Counted from the first letter of the stretch, positions 25,497-32,507 are shown. The stretch is DNA of 38,897 bases from Frankia alni (GCA_026225295.1 JAMFSN010000178.1:1-38897), one strand, 5' to 3'. Translations and numbers: made by a program. The notes: generated by a model not told the origin, from the letters alone.

Positions 25497-25640
25497 TCAG
25501 GCTCCCAGGTCGACGGGCCGGTTCGGGTCGCTGGTCCACTCGAACAGCGACCGGTCGTAGATCGCCGCGTCGGGCCGCCCGGCGACGTAGGCGGCGAATG
25601 CCACGAGCGGGGCGGCGATACCGCCGCCACCTTTCCCCAC
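25497..25640 (-). pseudogene. C-terminal remnant of a rhodanese (thiosulfate sulfurtransferase)
   Basis: A 47-codon minus-strand reading frame that ends at 25497. It translates to GGGGIAAPLVAFAAYVAG, then RPDAAIYDRSLFEWTSDPNR, then PVDLGA-stop. This matches the last part of two-domain rhodaneses, in which an active-site Cys precedes Gly-Gly-Gly-Ile, then Val-Tyr-Asp-Gly-Ser followed by Glu-Trp and Asp-Pro-x-Arg-Pro. The catalytic Cys and everything before it are missing: the frame begins Val-Gly-Lys at 25640, where a palindrome and the promoter of a leader ORF begin. It reads as the scar of a deletion that removed most of a sulfur-transfer gene. Confidence 0.7.
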
Positions 25641-25653
25641 TTAGTTAGTGGGG
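25635..25653. promoter_or_regulatory. 7-bp inverted repeat at the leader promoter
   Basis: CCCCACT-TAGTT-AGTGGGG is a perfect inverted repeat ending two bases before the ATG of the leader ORF at 25655. A -10-like TAGTTA lies in its centre at 25642-25647, about eight bases before the ATG, as expected if the transcript is leaderless. It could be a repressor operator or the promoter itself. Confidence 0.5.
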
Positions 25654-25654
25654 T

Positions 25655-25765
25655 ATGGACAGGCGGGACGGTGCGTGTTGTACTTCGTCCGTGACCTGCG
25701 ACGTCGAGCCTACGGCCCGGCTCTACGTCGATCCCGAGCGGGTTGCCACCGCTATCTGTCGCTGA
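25655..25765 (+). CDS. Cysteine-type regulatory leader peptide (36 aa)
   Basis: A 36-codon ORF with four Cys: a pair at residues 8-9 (TGT TGT is preceded by GCG, giving ACCTSS), one at 15 and the penultimate residue. The tail RLYVDPERVATAICR-stop fits the shared Asp-x-(Ala/Glu)-Arg-x5-Cys-Arg pattern. It lies 157 bases before the TauD-type gene and is followed by a terminator-like hairpin at 25807. In the model known for mycobacterial Cys leaders, ribosomes stall on Cys codons when Cys-tRNA is short and the downstream gene is then expressed; I infer this here from layout and sequence. The start ATG has no proper Shine-Dalgarno, so translation may be leaderless. Confidence 0.8.
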   Translation: MDRRDGACCTSSVTCDVEPTARLYVDPERVATAICR

Positions 25766-25806
25766 CCGAGGCCCGGCCGCCGGCCCGATTCCCCTACTTC
25801 CGCGCT

Positions 25807-25854
25807 CGACCCGCCTTTCCCCCGGGTCGCCTTTTCGGCACGCCTCGGCGTGCC
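25807..25854 (+). terminator. Candidate attenuator: hairpin plus T-run, then a second hairpin
   Basis: CGACCCG (25807-25813) pairs with CGGGTCG (25823-25829) over a nine-base loop and is followed by CCTTTT, which resembles an intrinsic terminator. A second hairpin follows at once, GGCACGC-CTCG-GCGTGCC (25837-25854). Both lie between the Cys leader stop and the TauD-type gene. Confidence 0.6.
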
Positions 25855-25870
25855 CGCTACCCGCGCTCCC

Positions 25871-25898
25871 CCGGTTTCGAACGCCCGGTTTCGAACGC
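25871..25898. repeat. 14-bp direct repeat, two copies
   Basis: CCGGTTTCGAACGC occurs twice in direct succession just before the ribosome-binding site of the TauD-type gene. It may take part in the leader RNA structure or simply be a recent duplication. Confidence 0.85.
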
Positions 25899-25922
25899 TC
25901 ATTGTCGAGGAGAGGATCCACC

Positions 25923-26792
25923 GTGACGACCCTTGCCGCCGTCAGTTCCCCGCACGAAACGTTGACCATCCGACCGCTCCAGCCGACGGTCGGCGCGGAA
26001 ATCTCCGGCATCGACCTGCGGCGCCCGCTCACCGACGAGGTCCGCGACGAGATCAAGGCCGCTGTACTCGCGTACAAGGTGGTGTTCTTCCGCGACCAGG
26101 AACTCGACCGCGCGCAGCACGAGGCGTTCGCGCGCCGGTTCGGCCCGCTCTACATCCACCCGAGCGTGAAAAGGACCGCGAACGAGGGCATCACCGCGAT
26201 CCACCCGATCGCGTCGGACGCGTTCAAGGAACTTGAGAATCGCCGGGCGGCCCAGCCGGCCGGCGACCAGTGGGACGGCTACCACGCCGACACCAGTTGG
26301 CGGCTCGACCCGACCTGGGGCGCTGTCCTGCGGGCGGTCACTCTGCCCGAGGTCGGCGGCGACACCATCTGGGTCGACGCCGGCCTGGCCTACCGCGCGC
26401 TCTCGGACGAGGTGAAGGAGCGGCTGGCCGGGCTGCACGTCGTGCACGACTTCCGGGACGCGCTGACCGGTGCCGGGCTCGATTACCCGATCGTGGCCCA
26501 CCCGATCGTGAGGAAGCACCGGGAGACCGGCGAGACGATTGGCTTCGTGAACTTCTCGGTGCACCCGTGGATCGTCGGGCTCGACCGGGCGGAAAGCACC
26601 GAACTGCTCACCGCGATCATCGACCAGTACCGCAAGCCCGAACACCAGGTGCGGTTCACCTGGCGGCCCGGCTCGGTCGCGTTCTGGGACAACCGCGCCG
26701 CCCTGCACTATGCCGTCCGCAACTACGGCGACACGCGCCGGCTCCTGGAGCGGGTCCTGATCGCCGACGAGCCACAGTTCGCCGATATCTGA
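25923..26792 (+). CDS. TauD/TfdA-family 2-oxoglutarate dioxygenase
   Basis: An Fe(II)/2-oxoglutarate dioxygenase of 289 residues, of the group that includes taurine dioxygenase TauD and the alkylsulfatase AtsK, which release sulfite or sulfate from organosulfur compounds. The facial triad is visible as HADTSW (His and Asp, about 120-125) and the distal His in WDNRAALHYAVRNY (about 258-270), with the 2-oxoglutarate-binding Arg in RRLLERV. The N-terminal block IRPLQPTVGAEISGIDLRRPL is typical. The GTG at 25923 follows GGAGAGGA. A Cys leader peptide and attenuator-like hairpins stand upstream, which supports a role in sulfur supply. Taurine, another sulfonate or a sulfate ester are all possible substrates. 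Confidence 0.9.
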   Translation: MTTLAAVSSPHETLTIRPLQPTVGAEISGIDLRRPLTDEVRDEIKAAVLAYKVVFFRDQELDRAQHEAFARRFGPLYIHPSVKRTANEGITAIHPIASDAFKELENRRAAQPAGDQWDGYHADTSWRLDPTWGAVLRAVTLPEVGGDTIWVDAGLAYRALSDEVKERLAGLHVVHDFRDALTGAGLDYPIVAHPIVRKHRETGETIGFVNFSVHPWIVGLDRAESTELLTAIIDQYRKPEHQVRFTWRPGSVAFWDNRAALHYAVRNYGDTRRLLERVLIADEPQFADI

Positions 26793-26807
26793 GCCGGCTC
26801 CGGGGCG

Positions 26808-27401
26808 TTAGGCCGATACCGCGGCCGCGCGTGCCCGCACGATCGTGTCGAAATCGGGGATGCGCCCGGAGATCGGGTTTCCCGTGAACGAACCGACCCA
26901 GCCTTCGGGATCCCGGAAGAAACGAATGGCGGTGAAGTCGGGCGTCGTACCCATGTCGAACCAGTGGGTCGTACCCCGCGGGACGTTCAGCACGTCCCCG
27001 CGTTCACCGAGCACGGCGTAGACCCGATCGCCGATGTGCAGGTAGAAAATGCCGCTACCGCTCGCGAAGTAGCGCACCTCGTCGTCGTCGTGGGTGTGCT
27101 CGGACAGAAACCTGGCCCGCGCGGCGGCGGCCGGGGCGGCGTGACCGGGGTCGCCGCTGGGATGGATGGCGACCACGTCGACCTGGACGTAGCCTTCCCG
27201 TGCGCTGAGCGCGTCGATGGGGGCGCGGTAGGCGGCGAGCACCTCGGCGGCCGGGGCGTCGGCGGCCAACCCGTCCACCACGTCCCAGCGCGAATAGCCG
27301 ACCCCCAGGTCACCCAGCGTGCCGGCGATCTCGGACTCCGCGCCGGACACGAACACCCGGCGCGGGGCTTCGGCCTCGGTATACACACTGAGGTAGGCCA
27401 T
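26808..27401 (-). CDS. mtnD: Acireductone dioxygenase
   Basis: The Fe- or Ni-dependent cupin enzyme that converts the methionine-salvage acireductone to the 2-keto acid precursor of methionine plus formate (iron form). It is 197 residues. The metal ligands are in EHTHDDDEVRYFASGSGIFYLH (His-x-His-x3-Glu, about 101-122) and the fourth His in PRGTTHWFDMG. The N-terminal MAYLSVYTE is close to other family members. It converges on the TauD-type gene with a 15-base gap and is divergent from mtnK. The other salvage genes mtnK, mtnB, mtnA and mtnC lie within the next 5 kb. Confidence 0.95.
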   Translation of the reverse strand: MAYLSVYTEAEAPRRVFVSGAESEIAGTLGDLGVGYSRWDVVDGLAADAPAAEVLAAYRAPIDALSAREGYVQVDVVAIHPSGDPGHAAPAAAARARFLSEHTHDDDEVRYFASGSGIFYLHIGDRVYAVLGERGDVLNVPRGTTHWFDMGTTPDFTAIRFFRDPEGWVGSFTGNPISGRIPDFDTIVRARAAAVSA

Positions 27402-27417
27402 CGATTCATCGTAACTC

Positions 27418-27437
27418 CGATCGGGTTAGTAATCTTT
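27418..27437 (+). promoter_or_regulatory. 20-bp motif shared with 38844-38863
   Basis: CGATCGGGTTAGTAATCTTT lies between the divergent mtnD and mtnK genes. A second copy with 17 of 20 bases identical precedes the gene starting at the right edge of the window. A -10-like TAATCT is contained in it, so it is probably a promoter with an operator-like CGATCG core. Confidence 0.55.
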
Positions 27438-27505
27438 GTCCCGCCTCTCCCGCGGGCCGTCGTCGGGCGGACCCGCCGGAACCCTCCGAAACCGCTGGAA
27501 GCCCG

Positions 27506-28801
27506 GTGCCTGGGTTCGACTACGACGTACTGACCGCGGACACGGTGCCCGCCTACGTCGCGTCGCGACCGGCGCTGGCGGCCCGGATCGACCACGTCAC
27601 CGAGGTCCGCGAGATCGGCGACGGCAACCTGAATCTGGTGTTCGTCGTGTCGGGCACCGGGCCGGGCGTCCGGTCGGGTGTCGGGTCGGGCAACCGTTCG
27701 AGCACCGGTCCGGGTCCCGACGGCGGTGCCGTTCCGGCGAGCCTCGTGCTCAAGCAGTCGCTCCCCTACGTACGGGCCGACCCGTCCTGGCCGATGACCC
27801 CGGAACGCAACCACGCCGAGGCCCGCGCCCTGGCTGTGCACGGCCCGCTTGCCCCGGACGCGGTCCCGGCGCTGTACGACACCGATCCCGACCGGTTCGT
27901 CCTGGCCGTCGAGGACCTGTCGGACCACCGGGTCTGGCGCGCCGCGCTGGTCGACGGCGAGCGGCACGAGGGCGCGGCCGCCGCGCTCGGCCGGTTCGTG
28001 GCCCGGATCGCGTTCGGTACCTCCGTCTTCGGGCTGGCCAGCGAGCCGCAGAAGCGGCTGCTGGCCGCCGCGATCAACCCGGCGCTGTGCCAGATCACCG
28101 AGACCCTGGTGTTCACCGCGCCTTATGCCGCCGGCGACCCCCGACCGGACCCGGCGGCCGGCGCGGCCCCCGACCTCCCGGCGGAGGTGGTGGCCTACGT
28201 CACCGACCCGGAAGTCATCAGCGCGGTCGGCGCGGCGAAGTGGGCGTTCATGACCCATGCGGAGGCCCTCATCCACGGTGACCTGCACACGGGCTCGGTG
28301 ATGGTGCGCCCCGCCACGCCCCGAAACGCGGCGTCGGTCCGGGCGTTCGACAGCGAGTTCGCCTTCTACGGCCCGGTCGGGTTCGACATCGGGACGCTGT
28401 GGGCGAACCTGCTGCTCGCCGCCGCGCGTTCCGCCGCGCTCGGCGACACCGGCAACCTCGCCTGGCGCCTGGCCCAGCCGGCCGCCGGGTGGGATGCGTT
28501 CACCGAGACGTTCCGGAAACTCTGGCCCGACCGCGTCGACCCGACCGTGTTCACCGACGGCGTCCTGGACCAGTTCCTCGACCGGGTCCGGCGCGACGCG
28601 GCGGCGATGGCGGCGACGGAAGCCGCCCGCCGGGTCCTCGGCCCCTACCCGGTGGCCGACCTCGAGACGCTACCCGCCCCCGAACGGGCGCGGGCGACCC
28701 GCGCCGTGCTCGCCGCCGGCCGACTGCTGCTGCTCGACCCGGACAGCGGTCGCGCGCCGGTGCCCACGTTGTTCGACCGCCTCGGCGACCAGCTGAGCTG
28801 A
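27506..28801 (+). CDS. mtnK: 5-Methylthioribose kinase
   Basis: Phosphorylates 5-methylthioribose with ATP to the 1-phosphate, the entry step of the salvage branch present here. It has 431 residues with a kinase fold: REIGDGNLNLVFVV (about 34-47) is the nucleotide loop, SLVLKQSLPYVR contains the ATP-binding Lys, LIHGDLHTGSVMV (about 252-264) is the catalytic loop and FDSEFAFYGPVGFDIG supplies the metal-binding Asp/Glu. A Gly/Ser/Pro-rich insertion at about 50-75 (GPGVRSGVGSGNRSSTGPGP) is not usual in the family. The GTG start has GGAAG about five bases upstream. It ends eight bases from the convergent mtnB stop. Confidence 0.93.
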   Translation: MPGFDYDVLTADTVPAYVASRPALAARIDHVTEVREIGDGNLNLVFVVSGTGPGVRSGVGSGNRSSTGPGPDGGAVPASLVLKQSLPYVRADPSWPMTPERNHAEARALAVHGPLAPDAVPALYDTDPDRFVLAVEDLSDHRVWRAALVDGERHEGAAAALGRFVARIAFGTSVFGLASEPQKRLLAAAINPALCQITETLVFTAPYAAGDPRPDPAAGAAPDLPAEVVAYVTDPEVISAVGAAKWAFMTHAEALIHGDLHTGSVMVRPATPRNAASVRAFDSEFAFYGPVGFDIGTLWANLLLAAARSAALGDTGNLAWRLAQPAAGWDAFTETFRKLWPDRVDPTVFTDGVLDQFLDRVRRDAAAMAATEAARRVLGPYPVADLETLPAPERARATRAVLAAGRLLLLDPDSGRAPVPTLFDRLGDQLS

Positions 28802-28809
28802 TCGCGGCG

Positions 28810-29502
28810 TCAGGTCGGCCGGCTGAGCGCGTCGGCCGCGAGTGCCCACTCCACCAGCCACTGCACGGCCTCGGTATGCCGCCGGGCGGCGTACAGGTCC
28901 GCGCCCCAGGCATAGAGGCCGTGGGCCGCGACCAGCACGGCCGGGACGTTCGGTTCGCGCGCCGCCGCCACCCGGTTCCCCAGCGCCGCCATGTCCTGGC
29001 TGTTAGCGATCACGGGCAGCCGGACGGTCCCGCCCTCGGCCGACCGGCCGAGCGCCTTGAGCATCTCCAGACCGGCCAGGGCGAGCCCGTCCGGCCAGCG
29101 CGCCGCCGCGAGCACCGCGGCCACGGTGTGCACGTGGACGATGGCCCCGGCGCCGGTCAGCGCCGCGATCCGCGCGTGCAGCGGGGCCTCGGCCGACGCG
29201 GCCCGGCCCGTTCCCTCGGGACCGCCAGGCTGGCCAGGCTGCTCGGGACGGCCCCGGCCGTCGACCACGACGAAGTCGGTCGCGGTCAACTCGCTCTTGT
29301 CCAAACCGCTCGCGGTGACCGCCAGCCGGAGCGGATCGCGGCTCACGACGACCGACAGGTTCCCGGACGTGGCGCGCATCCAGCCGAGAGCGGCGTAGCG
29401 GGCCGCCTCCCGGGCCAGTGCGTCCCCGACCTGGCTCGCCGTCCCGGCCGGCCGGCCGGGTTCGGGGGCCGCGGCTTCAGCATGCGCGGATTCGGGCTGC
29501 AT
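28810..29502 (-). CDS. mtnB: Methylthioribulose-1-phosphate dehydratase
   Basis: A class II aldolase-fold, zinc-dependent dehydratase acting on 5-methylthioribulose 1-phosphate. The ORF has 230 residues from the ATG at 29502. Family blocks are RYAALGWMRATSGNLSV (about 34-50), AVTASGLDKSELTATDFV, EAPLHARIAAL, the zinc ligands in GAIVHVHTVAAVL (His-x-His), and AHGLYAWGADLYAARRHTEAVQWL with the third His. A short insert rich in Gly and Pro follows VVDGRGRPE. The frame is open to 29601, but that stretch overlaps mtnA on the other strand and lacks family similarity. Only 39 bases separate it from mtnA, so their promoters must overlap the genes or the messages are leaderless. Confidence 0.93.
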   Translation of the reverse strand: MQPESAHAEAAAPEPGRPAGTASQVGDALAREAARYAALGWMRATSGNLSVVVSRDPLRLAVTASGLDKSELTATDFVVVDGRGRPEQPGQPGGPEGTGRAASAEAPLHARIAALTGAGAIVHVHTVAAVLAAARWPDGLALAGLEMLKALGRSAEGGTVRLPVIANSQDMAALGNRVAAAREPNVPAVLVAAHGLYAWGADLYAARRHTEAVQWLVEWALAADALSRPT

Positions 29503-29541
29503 GGCCCCATCCTGCCGCGCCGAATGTGGCACGCTCGGCGG

Positions 29542-30645
29542 ATGGGGATCCATGTCGACCCGGTCCGGGACGATGCGGTCCGGAGCCCGGCGAGCGATCA
29601 CTCCGGCGCCCCGGCCACCGTCCAGCCGGTCACCTGGACCGGCACCGGTATCCGGCTCCTCGACCAGACCCGCCTGCCCGAGGACGTCGTCTACCTGGAC
29701 GTCACCGAGGTCGACCAGGTCGTCGACGCGATCAGTCGGCTGGTGGTGCGGGGGGCGCCGGCGCTGGGCGCGGTCGGCGCATACGGCGTGGCGTTGGCCG
29801 CCCGGCAGGCCCAGCGGGACGGCTGGTCACCGGAGGAGTTCGAACGCGCGACCGAGCGGATCCGCGCCGCCCGTCCGACGGCGGTCGCGCTCTCCCTCGG
29901 CGTGCGGGAGGCGGGCCGCCATCTCGACGCCGGGGTGGCAGCCGTGGTCGCCGCCGCCGACCAGCTGACCATCCAGGACGCGCAACGCAACCGCGAGATC
30001 GCCCGCCACGGGGCGGACTGGATCGGGGGCCGGCTGTCCGAGCGGCTGGGTCGGGGACCGTTGCGGGTCCTCACCCACTGCAACACCGGCTCGCTGGCCG
30101 CGGCCGGGGTCGGGACCGCCCTGGGCATCATCCGCGAACTGCACGCCCGCGGCTGGGTCGACCTGGTCCACGTCGACGAGACCCGGCCGCTGTTGCAGGG
30201 CAGCCGGCTGACGGCCTGGGAGCTGAGCGCGGCCGGCATCCCGCACGTGGTGCAGGTCGACGGGGCCGCGGCCGGCACGATCCTGCGCGGCGAGGTCGAC
30301 CTGGCCGTGGTCGGCGCCGACCGGATCGCGGCCAACGGCGACGTGGCCAACAAGGTGGGCACGGTCGGGGTGGCGCTGGCCTGCGCGTACGCCGGCATCC
30401 CGTTCATCGTCGCGGCGTCCCACGACACGATCGACCCGGACACCGCGACCGGGGCGGACATCCCGATCGAGCAACGCGACCCCGACGAAGTGCTCAGCTT
30501 CCGGGGCGCGCGGGTCGCCCCGGCCAGGTCCGGCGCCCACAACCCCGCGTTCGACGTCACCCCGGCCGCGCTGGTCGACGCCCTGGTGACCGAGCGGGGC
30601 GTGACCGAGCCCGCGGATCGCCGCCGACCGGTGCCCACCACCTGA
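29542..30645 (+). CDS. mtnA: S-Methyl-5-thioribose-1-phosphate isomerase
   Basis: Converts methylthioribose 1-phosphate to methylthioribulose 1-phosphate. It is 367 residues and related to eIF2B-alpha. Diagnostic blocks are LVVRGAPALGAVGAYGVALAA (about 68-88), VLTHCNTGSLAAAGVGTALG with the catalytic Cys (about 176-195), HVDETRPLLQGSRLTAWEL and GADRIAANGDVANKVGT with the catalytic Asp. I take the ATG at 29542; there is no clear Shine-Dalgarno, and about 25 residues precede the conserved core. It is divergent from mtnB. Confidence 0.95.
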   Translation: MGIHVDPVRDDAVRSPASDHSGAPATVQPVTWTGTGIRLLDQTRLPEDVVYLDVTEVDQVVDAISRLVVRGAPALGAVGAYGVALAARQAQRDGWSPEEFERATERIRAARPTAVALSLGVREAGRHLDAGVAAVVAAADQLTIQDAQRNREIARHGADWIGGRLSERLGRGPLRVLTHCNTGSLAAAGVGTALGIIRELHARGWVDLVHVDETRPLLQGSRLTAWELSAAGIPHVVQVDGAAAGTILRGEVDLAVVGADRIAANGDVANKVGTVGVALACAYAGIPFIVAASHDTIDPDTATGADIPIEQRDPDEVLSFRGARVAPARSGAHNPAFDVTPAALVDALVTERGVTEPADRRRPVPTT

Positions 30646-30872
30646 TCCCGATATCCCAGGGGCCGCGTCTGTCATCCGGCGACGTGACCATTTGGTGACG
30701 GTGACGCCGCACAGCAAATGTCCCGGCCGCGAGGGGTGTCTACCCCGTTGCAGCACAACTGCCGTACGCAGTGGGGATGCCCCGTCGTTACGGAAGGTAG
30801 CCCCTTTGTTGTGCCCTGAGCGTTGCCTTTCGGGTAGGGGTCCGTCCAGGAAGGTGAGGGAGTCGATCTTGA

Positions 30873-30890
30873 TGTATCACGCGTGATACA
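30873..30890. promoter_or_regulatory. 18-bp perfect palindrome, likely antitoxin operator
   Basis: TGTATCACGCGTGATACA is a perfect palindrome ending two bases before the first GTG of the antitoxin gene. A -10-like TACAGT overlaps its right half (30887-30892). Toxin-antitoxin operons are normally repressed by the complex binding such a site. Confidence 0.75.
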
Positions 30891-30892
30891 GT

Positions 30893-31159
30893 GTGACCGT
30901 GAGTGAGGTGCGACCCGTTCCACAGCCTGCGGTTGCGGTCCGAGAGCTCCGTAACCATGGCGGTGAGATTCTCGACCGTGTGGCGCGTGGCGAGTCGTTG
31001 ACGGTGACGAGGGATGGTCACCCGGTCGCGGAACTGCGGCCGCTGGTGCGCCGGCCGTTGTCGGCTGGTCTGCTGCTGGAGCGGTGGCGGCGTCTGCCAG
31101 TCGTCGACCCGGTCCGGCTCCGTGAAGACATCGACAGCGTGCTGGATCCGACGCTGTGA
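30893..31159 (+). CDS. Phd/YefM-family antitoxin
   Basis: A type II antitoxin, 88 residues. The Phd/YefM DNA-binding fold is clear: VAVRELRNHGGEILDRVARGESLTVTRDGHPVAELRPL (about 14-51). The C-terminal tail from RRPLSAGLLLERWRRLP is the part expected to bind and neutralise the toxin. The start may be the GTG at 30893 or at 30899; the second would be leaderless from the -10-like site overlapping the palindrome just upstream. It overlaps the toxin gene by four bases (GTGA). Confidence 0.9.
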   Translation: MTVSEVRPVPQPAVAVRELRNHGGEILDRVARGESLTVTRDGHPVAELRPLVRRPLSAGLLLERWRRLPVVDPVRLREDIDSVLDPTL

Positions 31160-31596
31160 GCGCCCAGGTCCGCCATGTGCGTGGGGTGCTCGACACGAGC
31201 ACCGTCCTTCTCCTGCCCCGTCTCACCAGCCAGGCCAGCCTCCCCGCGGAGCCCCTCATCACCGCGATCACGCTGGCCGAGTTGTCCGTCGGACCGTTGG
31301 TCGCAGCGACGGACGAGGACCGCGCCAACCGGCAAGCCCAGGTGCAGCAGGCCGAAGCGGACTTCGACCCGCTACCGTTCGACGCGTCGGCGGCGCGGGC
31401 GCTCGGCCGGGTCGCGGCGTCGCTGCGCGGTGCTGGACGCAAGCCGGCGGCTCGCGCCTATGACGCCCTGATCGCCGCGACGGCGCTCTCCCAAAACCTT
31501 CCCGTCTACACCTGTAACCCCGCCGACTTTGCGCACATCGACGGCCTGTCCGTCGTCGCGGTCCCCGTGCCGGAATCCGCCCCTGCCGACTTTTAG
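31156..31596 (+). CDS. PIN-domain toxin (VapC-like ribonuclease)
   Basis: A VapC-type endoribonuclease, 146 residues, usually cutting tRNA or rRNA when freed from its antitoxin. The acidic active site is complete: GVLDTSTVLLL (Asp near 13), ITLAELSVG (Glu near 41), AYDALIAATA (Asp near 103) and NPADFAHIDGL (Asp near 123). Translation is coupled to the antitoxin. The pair lies between mtnA and mtnC next to a tRNA-Arg fragment, so it probably arrived with, or is what is left of, an integrated element. Confidence 0.92.
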   Translation: MSAQVRHVRGVLDTSTVLLLPRLTSQASLPAEPLITAITLAELSVGPLVAATDEDRANRQAQVQQAEADFDPLPFDASAARALGRVAASLRGAGRKPAARAYDALIAATALSQNLPVYTCNPADFAHIDGLSVVAVPVPESAPADF

Positions 31597-31611
31597 CTGG
31601 AGCGGTACCGG

Positions 31612-31649
31612 TCGGCCGGGTAGGCCGATTGCGGTACGAGTTGCGGTAC
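31612..31649. repeat. Three GCGGTAC repeats near a tRNA fragment
   Basis: GCGGTAC is found at 31612-31618, 31631-31637 and 31643-31649, the last two as TTGCGGTAC spaced 12 bases apart. Short spaced repeats beside a tRNA attachment site are typical of integrase arm sites, but no integrase is in view. Confidence 0.5.
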
Positions 31650-31718
31650 TGGAGACCCAGAACGGGACGAGCCCCGCTACCTTGATCGTGTGCAGGGCTC
31701 TGACCTGCGGGTACTGGG

Positions 31719-31763
31719 CGCGCTCGGAGGGACGCGAACCCCCCACCTTTTGATCCGTAGTCA
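31719..31763 (-). pseudogene. 3' fragment of a tRNA-Arg(ACG) gene, probable attachment-site remnant
   Basis: Read on the minus strand from 31763, the sequence has the anticodon loop CTACGGA, a T arm (GGGGG-TTCGCGT-CCCTC, with one G-T pair) and an acceptor half CGAGCGC. The D arm and the 5' acceptor half are missing: upstream is the coding end of mtnC, whose TGA stop forms the first bases of the fragment. Integrative elements often carry or leave such 3' tRNA ends. The full gene would have to lie elsewhere. Confidence 0.65.
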
Positions 31764-32507
31764 CCGGGTCGGTCGGACGAGCTGGATCTGGTCGAAGGAC
31801 ACCACCCTGAGGTGGTCGCCGACGCCGCGCGCCGCGTACGGCTCGCCCGGGCGGCAGACGCCCACCGTCGCCCAATCGGCCAGGCGGGCCGCGTCCAGTT
31901 CCTCGAAGCGGTCGGAGAGGAACACCGTCCGCGCCGGCTCTGCCCCGATCGCCCGGGTTATCGCCCGGTAGGATTCCGGCGCTTGCTTGGCGCCCGCGTT
32001 CTCGGTGTCGAAGTACCCGCGCAACAGCCCACCCAGGTCTCCGTCGGTGGTGTGGGCGAACCAGGCCCGCTGGGCGGCGACCGAGCCCGACGAGTACACC
32101 CACAGCCGCGCGCCGGCCGCGACCCAGGCCCGCAGGGCCGGCGCGACATCCGGGTAGAGCGGGGCGGTCAGCTCGCCGGCCTGGAAACCGGCGTTCCAGA
32201 TCAGGCCCTGCAGCGTCTTGAGCGGGGTGACCTTCTCGTCCGCGTCCAGCCAGCGGTTGAGCGCCGCGAGCACTCCCCCGGTGTCCCCGGCCGCCAGGCC
32301 CGTCAGCTCCGCGATCTGGGCCAGCGCCCGGCCCACGTCCGGGTCATCCGGATGGGCGTCGATCCAGGCCGCGAAACGGGTCCGCGAGTAGGGGTACATC
32401 GTCTCGACGACGTAGCGGGCCGGGCTGGTCGTCCCCTCGATGTCCAGCACGACCGTGTCCGCCCGGACCGCGGCCGGGGCCGCCGTCGAGGTCGTCGAGC
32501 CGGTCAC
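31761..32507 (-). CDS. mtnC: Enolase-phosphatase (2,3-diketo-5-methylthiopentyl-1-phosphate)
   Basis: A HAD-superfamily enzyme that enolises and dephosphorylates the diketone phosphate to the acireductone used by MtnD. It has 248 residues. VVLDIEGTTSPARYVVETMYPY (about 19-40) holds the nucleophile Asp and the Glu-Gly-Thr-Thr typical of MtnC. LWVYSSGSVAAQRAWFAHT is motif II, and ENAGAKQAPESYRAI with VFLSDRFEELDAA are motifs III and IV. It starts with a GTG at 32507 and stops inside the first bases of the tRNA-Arg fragment. It completes the mtnK-A-B-C-D set, with no aminotransferase or nucleosidase gene in view. Confidence 0.94.
   Translation of the reverse strand: MTGSTTSTAAPAAVRADTVVLDIEGTTSPARYVVETMYPYSRTRFAAWIDAHPDDPDVGRALAQIAELTGLAAGDTGGVLAALNRWLDADEKVTPLKTLQGLIWNAGFQAGELTAPLYPDVAPALRAWVAAGARLWVYSSGSVAAQRAWFAHTTDGDLGGLLRGYFDTENAGAKQAPESYRAITRAIGAEPARTVFLSDRFEELDAARLADWATVGVCRPGEPYAARGVGDHLRVVSFDQIQLVRPTR

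Noticed and set aside
27402-27505. S-adenosylmethionine riboswitch before mtnK.
   Set aside because: I could not trace the conserved SAM-aptamer cores in this gap, and only about 70 bases separate the promoter-like motif from the start codon. A covariance-model search would settle it.
30692-30886. Cys-containing 64-codon frame before the antitoxin as a fifth leader peptide.
   Set aside because: Its Cys residues are scattered, the Asp-x-Ala/Glu-Arg-x5-Cys tail is missing, and no sulfur gene follows.
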